Below are positions 23,233 through 31,565 of a stretch of 39,449 bases of DNA, piece by piece. Location of the stretch: contig CALVTP010000013.1 of the NCBI GenBank assembly GCA_944362765.1, positions 1 through 39,449 of the forward strand. Reading direction: 5' to 3'. Every line of letters begins with the position of its first letter. Within the stretch, counting starts at the first letter, position 1. The position numbers and the translations under genes were made by a program. Source of the stretch: an uncultured Clostridia bacterium. Its GTDB lineage: Bacteria; Bacillota; Clostridia; Christensenellales; DTU072. The notes beneath the pieces are model-generated. The model saw only the letters and a list, made by a program, of their open reading frames with translations. It made no database searches and was not told the origin of the DNA.

Positions 23233-25580
23233 TGCTGGAAAAAACACTGAAAGCATTGGAATTTTCCAAGATTTTATCGGAAGTCGCTTCACGGGCGTCT
23301 TCCGTTCCCGCGCGGGAAGAAATCATGGAACTAAGACCCTTCCAAAACCCCGATTATATCCGTGAGTTGCTGGAAGAGGTGGCGGAGGCGGATAAAATTG
23401 CTTTTGAATACTCCGCCAATCTTTCCTTTGCCTTCGACGATATTTCCGCCGTTCTCGACAAAGCCGAAGTCATGAGCGTATTGACAATGGGGGAGCTGTT
23501 GAGGGTGGCAAGGATGCTGCGGGTAGCGTACTCCGTAAAAAGCACCATCGCCAAAGTGCCCGACGATTCGCTTACCAGACTCAAAAAAATCGCCGCTTCC
23601 GTCTATACCGACAAGGAACTTGAAGAAAGTATCGAACAAGCCATCATCTCCGATACGGAAATGCATGACAGAGCCTCGGAAGAGCTTCGCGCCATACGAC
23701 TCCGTATCCGGAAGACCGGCGAACAGATAAAAACCAAACTCTATACCTACATCACTTCACCTTCTTACGCTAAGTATCTTCAGGACAACATCGTCACCGT
23801 GCGCGGGGACAGATACGTCATTCCGGTGAAAGCGGAGTGGCGTTCGGCAATCCCGGGACTGGTACACGACCAGAGCGCAAGCGGTCAGACCGTCTATATC
23901 GAACCCATGGCGGTCGTTGAACTGAATAACACCTTAAAGACGCATCTTATCGAAGAGCAAACGGAAATTGAAAGAATTTTACGCTCGTTTACGCTGAAAG
24001 TATCCGTCGCCGCTTCGGACATACGCGATTCGTTCGCAAAAATCGTAAAGCTTGACACCGTCTTTGCGAAAGCTTATTATGCCAACGCCGTAAAAGCGGT
24101 CAAACCGGTCATAAACACCGACGGAGTCGTCGATATTTCCCGCGGCAGACATCCGCTTATCGACCCGAAAAAGGTTGTTCCGACAGACATAAACCTGGGA
24201 AAGGACTTCGACCTCTTGTTCATTACCGGACCGAATACGGGCGGCAAGACGGTGGCGCTGAAGCTTGTGGGGCTGATTACGGCAATGGCGATGTCGGGAA
24301 TGTTCGTTCCCGCCCGCGAAGCTGTTCTGAACGTCTTCGACGAGGTCTATTGCGATATAGGTGATGAACAGAGTATCGAACAAAGTCTGTCGACTTTTTC
24401 GTCACATATTGCAAATATCGCCTCTTTTATAAACAATCTTTCAAATAATTCTTTAGTGCTTTTGGACGAACTCGGCGCGGGCACCGATCCCACCGAGGGA
24501 GCTGCCTTGGCGATGAGCATTTCGCAATTTATAAAGGATTGCGGCGCAAAAGCCGTCATCACCACCCACTACAACGAACTTAAAGAATATGCCGTCGTGA
24601 CCCCGCGAGCCGAGAACGCTTCGATGGACTTCGACCCGCTGACCTATTCGCCGACATATCGGCTGATTGTAGGGACGCCCGGCGTTTCCAACGCGCTTTT
24701 AATAGCAGGAAAATTAGGGCTTCCCGCAAAGATCGTCGAGAGAGCAAAAGAGGGGATTTCCGAAGGAAAACTCGACTTTGAAAACGTTATTAGTTCGATG
24801 GAAGAGGCGCGCCACAACGCGATGGTAAACGAGGAGCGCTCTAAGGAAGCCCTCGAAAAAGCCGAAAAGATGTTGAAAGACGCCGAACGCGAGCGCGACA
24901 GGCTGTACATTCAGCGCGAAAAACTCAACGAAAACGTCAGAAAGGAGACTAAACGCCTTGTCGAAGAGGCGATGGCGGAAGCCAACGAAATAATTTCTTC
25001 GATGAGAGCGCTTCTGGACGAACCTACCGAGGCAGATCTTTTCAAAGCGCGGAAACTCAGGAAATCTCTCGAAAAATACATCGTGAACGAAGAAAACGAA
25101 TTTACCGGATTCGGCGAGGAGGCGGAAGGGGAACTTCGGGAAGGCGATCCCGTCCTCGTAAAACCGCTGAAAGCCGAGGGAGTTGTCGTAAATATCGATT
25201 ATCGTAAAAACTCCGCAACGGTGGCGCTGGGGAAAATGAACTCGGTTTTCAAACTCGACGCCCTTCAAAAATTAAAAAAACGCAAGAAAAGCGAGGTAAC
25301 CGTCGTGCATTCGCCGAGGAAACTCGACAACGAGTCTTTTTCGCCGGAACTCAATCTCATCGGGAAAACGGCTATTGAGGCACGAACGGAGTTGCAGCAA
25401 TACCTGGACAAAGCTCTCCTTAAAGGCGTCAATGAGTTGAGGATCATACACGGCTACGGCACAGGAAAATTGCGCGATACCGTCAGAAAATATCTGAAAG
25501 ATTGCTCTTTCGTCGAGTCCTACCGCGACGGCGTTTACGGAGAGGGCGAAAGAGGTGTTACGATAGTGAGGCTGAAATGA
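23232..25580 (+). CDS. mutS2: MutS2 (ATPase with Smr domain)
   Basis: The 782-residue protein starts on the last base of the pheT stop codon. Residues about 1-290 form the core and clamp regions. The ATPase follows, with Walker A GPNTGGKT from G333 and Walker B LVLLDELGAGTDP. A coiled coil covers about 515-625. The C-terminal Smr domain (about 705-782) shows IIHGYGTGKLR. Its first motif, usually LDLRG, reads LNLIG, with N708 in place of the Asp that nuclease Smr domains usually carry. MutS2 suppresses recombination or, as shown in Bacillus, senses collided ribosomes; no role in mismatch repair is expected. Confidence 0.93.
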   Translation: MLEKTLKALEFSKILSEVASRASSVPAREEIMELRPFQNPDYIRELLEEVAEADKIAFEYSANLSFAFDDISAVLDKAEVMSVLTMGELLRVARMLRVAYSVKSTIAKVPDDSLTRLKKIAASVYTDKELEESIEQAIISDTEMHDRASEELRAIRLRIRKTGEQIKTKLYTYITSPSYAKYLQDNIVTVRGDRYVIPVKAEWRSAIPGLVHDQSASGQTVYIEPMAVVELNNTLKTHLIEEQTEIERILRSFTLKVSVAASDIRDSFAKIVKLDTVFAKAYYANAVKAVKPVINTDGVVDISRGRHPLIDPKKVVPTDINLGKDFDLLFITGPNTGGKTVALKLVGLITAMAMSGMFVPAREAVLNVFDEVYCDIGDEQSIEQSLSTFSSHIANIASFINNLSNNSLVLLDELGAGTDPTEGAALAMSISQFIKDCGAKAVITTHYNELKEYAVVTPRAENASMDFDPLTYSPTYRLIVGTPGVSNALLIAGKLGLPAKIVERAKEGISEGKLDFENVISSMEEARHNAMVNEERSKEALEKAEKMLKDAERERDRLYIQREKLNENVRKETKRLVEEAMAEANEIISSMRALLDEPTEADLFKARKLRKSLEKYIVNEENEFTGFGEEAEGELREGDPVLVKPLKAEGVVVNIDYRKNSATVALGKMNSVFKLDALQKLKKRKKSEVTVVHSPRKLDNESFSPELNLIGKTAIEARTELQQYLDKALLKGVNELRIIHGYGTGKLRDTVRKYLKDCSFVESYRDGVYGEGERGVTIVRLK

Positions 25581-26701
25581 TTTATTTCGATAACGCCGCT
25601 ACCACAAAAGTGGTAAAAGAAGCTTTGGAGGTGGCAAACCTTTATTTTACGGAGAGATTTTTCAATCCTTCCGCCCTCTACCATGGCGGATTAGAGGTAA
25701 AAAACGACCTCAACGCTGCTAGACGCGTCATTTTGTCGGGATTGGGTGCCGAGGGGAAGGTTTATTTTACCTCGGGCGGCACCGAAGCCGACAATCTGGC
25801 TTTTTTCGGCAGCAAAAAGAAGAAAAACTCCACCGTCATTATCTCGGCGGGCGAGCACGCCGCCGTCTATCAATCGGCTCAGGTATTGAAAGACAGGGGA
25901 TTTGAGGTAAAAACAGCTCCGGTCGACGGCGCGGGGAGAGTCATTGAAGAGGAGTTTGAAAAAATGCTGGGCGAGGACGTTTCCTTTGTCTCCGTCATGC
26001 ATGTTTCCAATGAATCCGGTGCCGTAAACGACATCAACAAACTTGCGTTTCTCACAAAACGCGCCAATCCGAAGGCGATTTTCCACTCCGACGGCGTACA
26101 GGCGGGCGGCAAAATCGGAGTTCGTTTAAGTAAGAATATCGATCTTTATTCACTTTCTGCCCACAAAATAGGCGCCCCGAAAGGTACAGGCGCACTTTTT
26201 GCGGCTAAAAATATTCACCTTTCTCCCGTAGTAGTGGGCGGTGGTCAGGAAGAAGGAGTTCGCTCTTCCACCGAAAATACCGCCGGTATAATGGCATTTG
26301 CCAAAGCCTTTACACTGACGCAGAACTCTTTAAAAGAAAGTTTGGCGTCGGTCACCGAAATCCGCGACTTTTTGTTTGAGAAGCTTTCTTCGTTCGACGA
26401 TATCAAACTCATTTCGGACGCCGCGTGCAGCCCTTATATTCTGGCGTTTGCCTCGGGAAGTCTGAGAGGAGAAGTCCTTCAACACGCCCTTGAAAGAAGG
26501 GATATCATCGTAGGAACGGGCTCTGCCTGTTCCTCCAACAAAGCGACGCGACGGGTACCGGAGGCGCTGGGGCTATCGGGAAAGTACCTTGAAGGGGTCG
26601 TGCGTCTGAGTTTTTCACGCTTTAATTCAATGGAAGAAGCCAAAATTTTTATTCAGACTTTTACCGAAGTTTATAAGGAGTTAAAAAACTATGTCGGTTG
26701 A
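25577..26701 (+). CDS. Cysteine desulfurase, NifS/IscS family, likely sulfur donor for ThiI
   Basis: The 374-residue PLP enzyme removes sulfur from cysteine and passes it on as a persulfide. It starts MIYFDNAATT; PLP is held by K197 in LSAHKIGAPKGTGA and the active-site cysteine is C318 in TGSACSS. A longer upstream frame exists inside mutS2, but this ATG overlaps its stop as ATGA and matches the conserved N-terminus. ThiI follows with an 11-base overlap. This pairing is seen in Bacillus (nifZ-thiI), where the desulfurase supplies sulfur to ThiI for 4-thiouridine in tRNA; the same role is inferred here. Confidence 0.93.
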   Translation: MIYFDNAATTKVVKEALEVANLYFTERFFNPSALYHGGLEVKNDLNAARRVILSGLGAEGKVYFTSGGTEADNLAFFGSKKKKNSTVIISAGEHAAVYQSAQVLKDRGFEVKTAPVDGAGRVIEEEFEKMLGEDVSFVSVMHVSNESGAVNDINKLAFLTKRANPKAIFHSDGVQAGGKIGVRLSKNIDLYSLSAHKIGAPKGTGALFAAKNIHLSPVVVGGGQEEGVRSSTENTAGIMAFAKAFTLTQNSLKESLASVTEIRDFLFEKLSSFDDIKLISDAACSPYILAFASGSLRGEVLQHALERRDIIVGTGSACSSNKATRRVPEALGLSGKYLEGVVRLSFSRFNSMEEAKIFIQTFTEVYKELKNYVG

Positions 26702-27866
26702 ATATAATTGCATTCTCATTCGTTTCGGCGAGATTTTTTTGAAAGGGAACAACAGAAAGTACTTCGAAGACTTGCTGATAAATAACATAAAAGCGGCACT
26801 TAAACCGCTTAAATATACATTTTTAAGGTCGCAGGGGAGATATTTCGTTGAGGATTTCGAAAACGCCGACGAAGTAACGGAGCGGCTGAAAAAGGTTTTC
26901 GGTCTTCACTCCGTTTCACCTGCACTGAAGGTCAAAACCGACAAGGAAACACTTTTCGAAGCTGCCGTCAAAATGTCTCCGATGAGCGGGAAATTCCGCG
27001 TCACCGTCAAGCGTGCCGACAAACGTCTGCCGTTTACTTCCGCCGAGATGGCGGGTAATATCGGCGGGGCGCTTCTCAGGGCGTCGGGCGGGAGATTGAA
27101 AGTTGATCTCTTCGATTACGACTTCGATCTCAACGTCGATATCCGAGATAACGGCTATTCCTACCTGTTTTATGACAAGATTCCTTGCGCCGGTGGGCTC
27201 CCGGTAGGGTGCTCCGGAAGCGGAATGCTGCTGCTTTCGGGAGGCATAGACTCTCCCGTTGCGGGCTGGCTGATGGCAAAGCGCGGAGTGCGTCTTCACG
27301 CCGTACACTTCCACTCCTTCCCTTATACCGGCGAACCCGCGCTTCAAAAAGTTAAGGATCTTGCCGAAAAACTTTCACACTACACAGGGCAAGTGAATCT
27401 CCACGTCGTACCGTTTACCGAAATTCAATACGCAATCCACGAAAAGTGTCCCGCGTCATTCATGATTACGATAATGAGGCGCTTTATGATGCGTATTGCC
27501 GAAAAAATAGCAAGGAAAAAGGAGTGCGGAGCTCTGATCACCGGCGAAAGCCTCGGACAGGTCGCCAGTCAGACCATGCAGAGTATGAATGTAACCAATT
27601 CCGTCGTCGGACTGCCCGTCTTCCGCCCCGTCGTCGCCTTCGACAAGGAAGAGATAATAGACATCGCGCAAAAAATCGACACCTTTGAGATTTCCATTCG
27701 TCCGTACGAGGACTGCTGCACGGTGTTTCTCCCCAAAAATCCCGTCATTCGCCCGAGGATCTCAGAGGCGGAGGAATACGAGCGCGCCCTCGACATAGAC
27801 TCACTTATCGAAAAAGCCGTCGAAAACACCGAAGAGATCGTTATAACTCCCGATTCCAGAATATGA
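26691..27866 (+). CDS. thiI: tRNA 4-thiouridine synthase ThiI
   Basis: The 391-residue protein has an N-terminal ferredoxin-like domain, a THUMP domain (about 55-165), and an ATP-pyrophosphatase core with the PP-loop SGGIDSPVAGW (from S183), GESLGQVASQT and EDCCTVFLP. It uses ATP and persulfide sulfur to make s4U at position 8 of tRNA. There is no C-terminal rhodanese domain, the usual state in Firmicutes, where the cysteine in the PP-loop half carries the sulfur. An AAGGAG site lies nine bases before ATG and the gene overlaps the desulfurase. Confidence 0.95.
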   Translation: MSVEYNCILIRFGEIFLKGNNRKYFEDLLINNIKAALKPLKYTFLRSQGRYFVEDFENADEVTERLKKVFGLHSVSPALKVKTDKETLFEAAVKMSPMSGKFRVTVKRADKRLPFTSAEMAGNIGGALLRASGGRLKVDLFDYDFDLNVDIRDNGYSYLFYDKIPCAGGLPVGCSGSGMLLLSGGIDSPVAGWLMAKRGVRLHAVHFHSFPYTGEPALQKVKDLAEKLSHYTGQVNLHVVPFTEIQYAIHEKCPASFMITIMRRFMMRIAEKIARKKECGALITGESLGQVASQTMQSMNVTNSVVGLPVFRPVVAFDKEEIIDIAQKIDTFEISIRPYEDCCTVFLPKNPVIRPRISEAEEYERALDIDSLIEKAVENTEEIVITPDSRI

Positions 27867-27942
27867 TCTGATTTCGGCTCGGGTTTCGGGAGCCTGTAAA
27901 ATGTCCGCGGCTTTTCGGATAAAGGATAAACGATAAATTGCC

Positions 27943-30186
27943 TTATTGCTTGGCATTTTTTCCGAAGAACGAATGGAATTTCCGATGACGGGAATTGCCG
28001 GCGGAATTGAAAATAAAAGCTATTTTCGGGTTGCTTTCGGCGACAAGAACGCCGTCCGAGGTATACGCCGATAGTGTATAGCCGATAACTCCGAAGCCGT
28101 ATTCGGGCACTGCCAGCTCGACAAAATTTTGTCGGGGTGCCGCTCTGTAAAGTTCTGTGCCTTGTAAATCCCTGACCGAAATATAAAATCTGTCGTCTGC
28201 GGTAAACGAAACTATCAATTCTCCGTCGCCCCGCTTTAAAGAAAAATCTGTCGGAAGCGCGTTGTCGAAGTAGTCCGAATTCGCGGGAAGGTTTTGCTCC
28301 GAAAAAACGGCGCTTTTTCTGTATTCGAAAGGGGTGCTTTCTCCGGCAAGCTTCAAAACGTGCTCGGTTTTATATAAATATTCATCGATATCGGCATATA
28401 TAATGCCGTCAGGGGCGGAAAACGAGCTTTCCGACGCCGGAAGATTTTCAAAGATCTTTGCCGTCAGCATAGTAGGAAGCCCGCCGCCCGTAACCTCGAC
28501 ATTGAGTGCGCCGAAATAATGAGTTATGACGGAATAATCCGGAGTATACGCTGCGCACCAGGCGTCCGAATTACCTTTTTCCGTACCGGTTGTACCTGTC
28601 TTTGCGGCTATCGGATGAAGTTTCGAAAGTTTCTTTGCTGTGCCGGATTTTGCAGTGTTTTCCAACATATAAGTCATTAAATAAGCCGATTCCTCCGAGA
28701 CTATACGTCTCGCCTCAGGCTTGTGGCTATACAGGAGCTTGCCGTCCTTTTCGATGGATTTAATAAAAGTGGGTTCCGTATACAGCCCGCCGCGGGCAAG
28801 CGCCGAATACGCGCCCAGCAGTTCAAGATAGGTCACTCCTTCCGTCATTCCTCCTAAAACCGCAGGAAGGGCGTCCTTAACATGAAATTTTAAACCGAAT
28901 CTTTCCGCAAAAGCCTTGGCTTCTTCCACTCCCGTTTCGTGACAAAGTTTAACGGCGGGAATGTTTTGAGAACTCATGACGGCGTCGTTGAGACTGCTCC
29001 AACCGCTGTAATAATTACGATAATTGTCGGGAGAATAGCCGTCAAAATCGGTTTTTTCATCCAAAATAGGCGAGTAGGGGGAATATCCGCGCTCCAAAGC
29101 GGGAAGATAACTTAAAAACGGTTTTAAAGTGGAGCCGGGAGAACGGCGAAACTCCGTCGGGGAGTAGCTTACGTCTGAGTCGTAAGCTAAAATTCCCCCC
29201 GTTAAATTGTCGCATATTATGACCGATGAAGATCCGTTTACTTTAAGATTTTTTATCTTTCTTGCAGCACTGACCGGTTTTTGAACGTCGTCCGCAAAGT
29301 AGGTGGTTACCGTGTAGCCGCCCGTCAGCAGCGCTTTTTCGGAAATTCCCAGCAATTTTGCCGCTTCCTCGGCGGCGCTTTCCGCGTATTTTAAAAGATA
29401 TGAGGAACTTTCGGCGCGCGGAGAAGGTTCCGTATAACCTTCCTTTAAAGCAAGTTCGTACTCGTTTTCGTCGATATAGCCTTGCTCATTCATCAATTTC
29501 AACACCAAATCTCTTCTTTTCAGCGCGTTTTCCGGAGAATTCAACGGGGAATTTTTCTTGGGATTTTTTACGATTCCGGCTAAAATAGCAGCTTCCGAGA
29601 GCGTCACCTCTGAAGGTTTTTTACCGAACAACCGCTCCGTAGCCGCTCTTATACCGTACAGTGAATGACCGAAATAAATGGTATTTAAATACATTTCCAT
29701 TATTTCGTCCTTTGAATAGCGTTTTTCTATCTGTTTTGCGAGTTTTGCCTCCTTTAATTTTCTGACAATAGACTTTTCGTTGGACAAAATCGCGTTTTTG
29801 GCAAGCTGCTGAGTGATAGTCGAGCCGCCTTCCTTCAAATAACCCGCTTTTATATTATTTACAAGCGCTCCCGCTATCCTTTTATAATCGAGTCCGTGAT
29901 GTACGTAAAAGCGTTTGTCTTCAAGCGCAACGAAAGCGTGGACGATGTAGGGGGAGATTTCCTCGATGGGAACGGTTATTTTGTACTCCGCGGGAAGCTT
30001 AAGCTCTTCTCCGGTCACCGAATAAAAAGAAGAGGCTCTTGCCGAAACGAAAAGCTCGTTTTTTCCTAAATTTATATCTTTTGTAATAATAAATATACCT
30101 ATTATGCCTCCGAGTATTATGAAAACTAAGCTAATTAATAATACTATCGCTATTATTTTTACAACTTTTTTGGCACGCATATTCAT
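27943..30186 (-). CDS. Class A penicillin-binding protein (transglycosylase-transpeptidase, PBP1a-like)
   Basis: The 747-residue protein has one N-terminal transmembrane helix (about 10-35). The GT51 glycosyltransferase domain (about 65-235) has the catalytic glutamate in EDKRFYVHHGLD, GGSTITQQLAKN and the KLAKQIEKRYSKDEIMEMYLN stretch. The transpeptidase domain (about 310-600) shows SPGSTLKPF (SxxK), SSQNIP (SxN) and KTGTTG. It polymerises and cross-links peptidoglycan outside the membrane. The C-terminal region (about 620-747) is extra. It is divergent from miaB. The annotated start is the first ATG; a TATATT (30193-30188) lies seven bases before the second ATG at 30180, so a leaderless start there is possible. 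Confidence 0.93.
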   Translation of the reverse strand: MNMRAKKVVKIIAIVLLISLVFIILGGIIGIFIITKDINLGKNELFVSARASSFYSVTGEELKLPAEYKITVPIEEISPYIVHAFVALEDKRFYVHHGLDYKRIAGALVNNIKAGYLKEGGSTITQQLAKNAILSNEKSIVRKLKEAKLAKQIEKRYSKDEIMEMYLNTIYFGHSLYGIRAATERLFGKKPSEVTLSEAAILAGIVKNPKKNSPLNSPENALKRRDLVLKLMNEQGYIDENEYELALKEGYTEPSPRAESSSYLLKYAESAAEEAAKLLGISEKALLTGGYTVTTYFADDVQKPVSAARKIKNLKVNGSSSVIICDNLTGGILAYDSDVSYSPTEFRRSPGSTLKPFLSYLPALERGYSPYSPILDEKTDFDGYSPDNYRNYYSGWSSLNDAVMSSQNIPAVKLCHETGVEEAKAFAERFGLKFHVKDALPAVLGGMTEGVTYLELLGAYSALARGGLYTEPTFIKSIEKDGKLLYSHKPEARRIVSEESAYLMTYMLENTAKSGTAKKLSKLHPIAAKTGTTGTEKGNSDAWCAAYTPDYSVITHYFGALNVEVTGGGLPTMLTAKIFENLPASESSFSAPDGIIYADIDEYLYKTEHVLKLAGESTPFEYRKSAVFSEQNLPANSDYFDNALPTDFSLKRGDGELIVSFTADDRFYISVRDLQGTELYRAAPRQNFVELAVPEYGFGVIGYTLSAYTSDGVLVAESNPKIAFIFNSAGNSRHRKFHSFFGKNAKQ

Positions 30187-30220
30187 TAATATATTGTGTT
30201 ACGTGAAAACGGAAATATGC

Positions 30221-30249
30221 TTGCTTTCATATCCGATAAGTTATATACT
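30221..30249 (+). promoter_or_regulatory. Promoter candidate abutting the miaB start codon
   Basis: TTGCTT (30221-30226), 17 bases, and TATACT (30244-30249). ATG follows after eight bases, and no Shine-Dalgarno precedes it, so the transcript would have a leader of zero to two bases. The -35 box is the weaker part of the call. Confidence 0.5.
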
Positions 30250-30257
30250 AATATAGT

Positions 30258-31565
30258 ATGAATTATTATTATATAGAAACGTTCGGTTGTCAGATGAACG
30301 TGCATGAATCCGAAAAAATCGCAGGCATTCTGGAAGAAAAGGGTCTGACCAGGGTTTCGGAAGCGTCGCTTTCGGATGTTGTCGTATTCAATACCTGCTG
30401 CATCAGGGACACCGCCGAAAAGAAGATAGAAGGTAATATCGGGGAATTAAAGGCGTTAAAACGCGCCCGCCCCGACATGATTATAGTCATATCCGGCTGC
30501 ATGACCCAGCAGAGCGGTCGCGCCGAAGCTTTAAAAAAACGCTTTCCGTTTATCGATATCATTTTAGGAACAAACAATCAATACGAGCTATGGGATAAGA
30601 TAGAACGGCTTATTTCCGGAAAAAAGAAGCTTATTTCGATAGACGACGCCGAAAAACCTCCGATATCGGAGGATGTTCCGATATGCAGGACCTCTTTCCC
30701 GAACGCGTGGATAAACATAATGTACGGTTGCAATAATTTTTGCACTTATTGCATAGTTCCTTATGTGCGCGGACGCGAGAGAAGCCGCGATCCCGAACTC
30801 ATTTTAAAGGAAATCACCGCCGCTACGGACTCCGGGTACAAGGAAATTACCCTGCTCGGACAGAATGTCGACTCTTACGGCTCCGACCTTGCTTCCGGCA
30901 TGAACTTTTATAAACTACTCGAAAGGATTGCCGGAATCGAGAAAAAATTCAGGGTAAGATTTATGACGTCGCACCCTAAGGATCTTTCCGAAGATGTCAT
31001 AAAACTTATCGCCGAGCACAAAAACTTCTGCAAAAACATCCATCTTCCCGTGCAATCGGGCTCGGACTCCGTCCTGAGGCGGATGAACAGAAAATATACC
31101 AAAAAAAGGTACCTGGAGCTGATTGACTGCATCAGAAAATACATGCCCGAAGCGGGCATCACCACCGATATAATGGTAGGATTTCCCAGCGAAAGCGACG
31201 AGGACTTCCGCGAAACCGTCGATTTAGTCGAAAGGGTGCGCTTTCAAAACGCTTTCACTTTCGTCTACTCTCCGAGGAAAGGGACTCCCGCTGCTGCTAT
31301 GGAACAGCTTCCGCCCGAAGTCAAAAAAGCACGCATTACCGAATTGGTAGCCCGTCAGAACGCCATAAGCGACGAGATAAGCCGCGATTACCTCGCTCGT
31401 GAGTACGAAATATTGGTCGAAGACGAACTTGACGGGGTTGTCGCCGGGAGGACTGATTCGGGAAGACTGGTAAGATTTCCTGGTGAAAAATCTGATATCG
31501 GTAAATTCATAAACGTTTTGGTTACCAAAAACAAGGCTTCGTCGCTTTACGGAGAGAGGGTATGA
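30258..31565 (+). CDS. miaB: tRNA-2-methylthio-N6-dimethylallyladenosine synthase MiaB
   Basis: The 435-residue methylthiotransferase has the UPF0004 domain (YIETFGCQMNVHESEK, with more cysteines in FNTCCIRD and ISGCM), the radical SAM domain (about 145-375) with C158, C162 and C165 in CNNFCTYC, and a TRAM domain at the end (about 375-435). It adds a methylthio group to i6A37 of tRNA, the base made by MiaA, whose gene lies downstream. The stop TGA overlaps the mutS ATG (ATGA), so mutS translation is coupled. The promoter is only eight bases upstream, suggesting a leaderless message. Confidence 0.95.
   Translation: MNYYYIETFGCQMNVHESEKIAGILEEKGLTRVSEASLSDVVVFNTCCIRDTAEKKIEGNIGELKALKRARPDMIIVISGCMTQQSGRAEALKKRFPFIDIILGTNNQYELWDKIERLISGKKKLISIDDAEKPPISEDVPICRTSFPNAWINIMYGCNNFCTYCIVPYVRGRERSRDPELILKEITAATDSGYKEITLLGQNVDSYGSDLASGMNFYKLLERIAGIEKKFRVRFMTSHPKDLSEDVIKLIAEHKNFCKNIHLPVQSGSDSVLRRMNRKYTKKRYLELIDCIRKYMPEAGITTDIMVGFPSESDEDFRETVDLVERVRFQNAFTFVYSPRKGTPAAAMEQLPPEVKKARITELVARQNAISDEISRDYLAREYEILVEDELDGVVAGRTDSGRLVRFPGEKSDIGKFINVLVTKNKASSLYGERV

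Noticed and set aside
27876..27894. Terminator after thiI
   Set aside because: GGCTC/GAGCC forms a five-base stem with a nine-base loop, but no T run follows on either strand.
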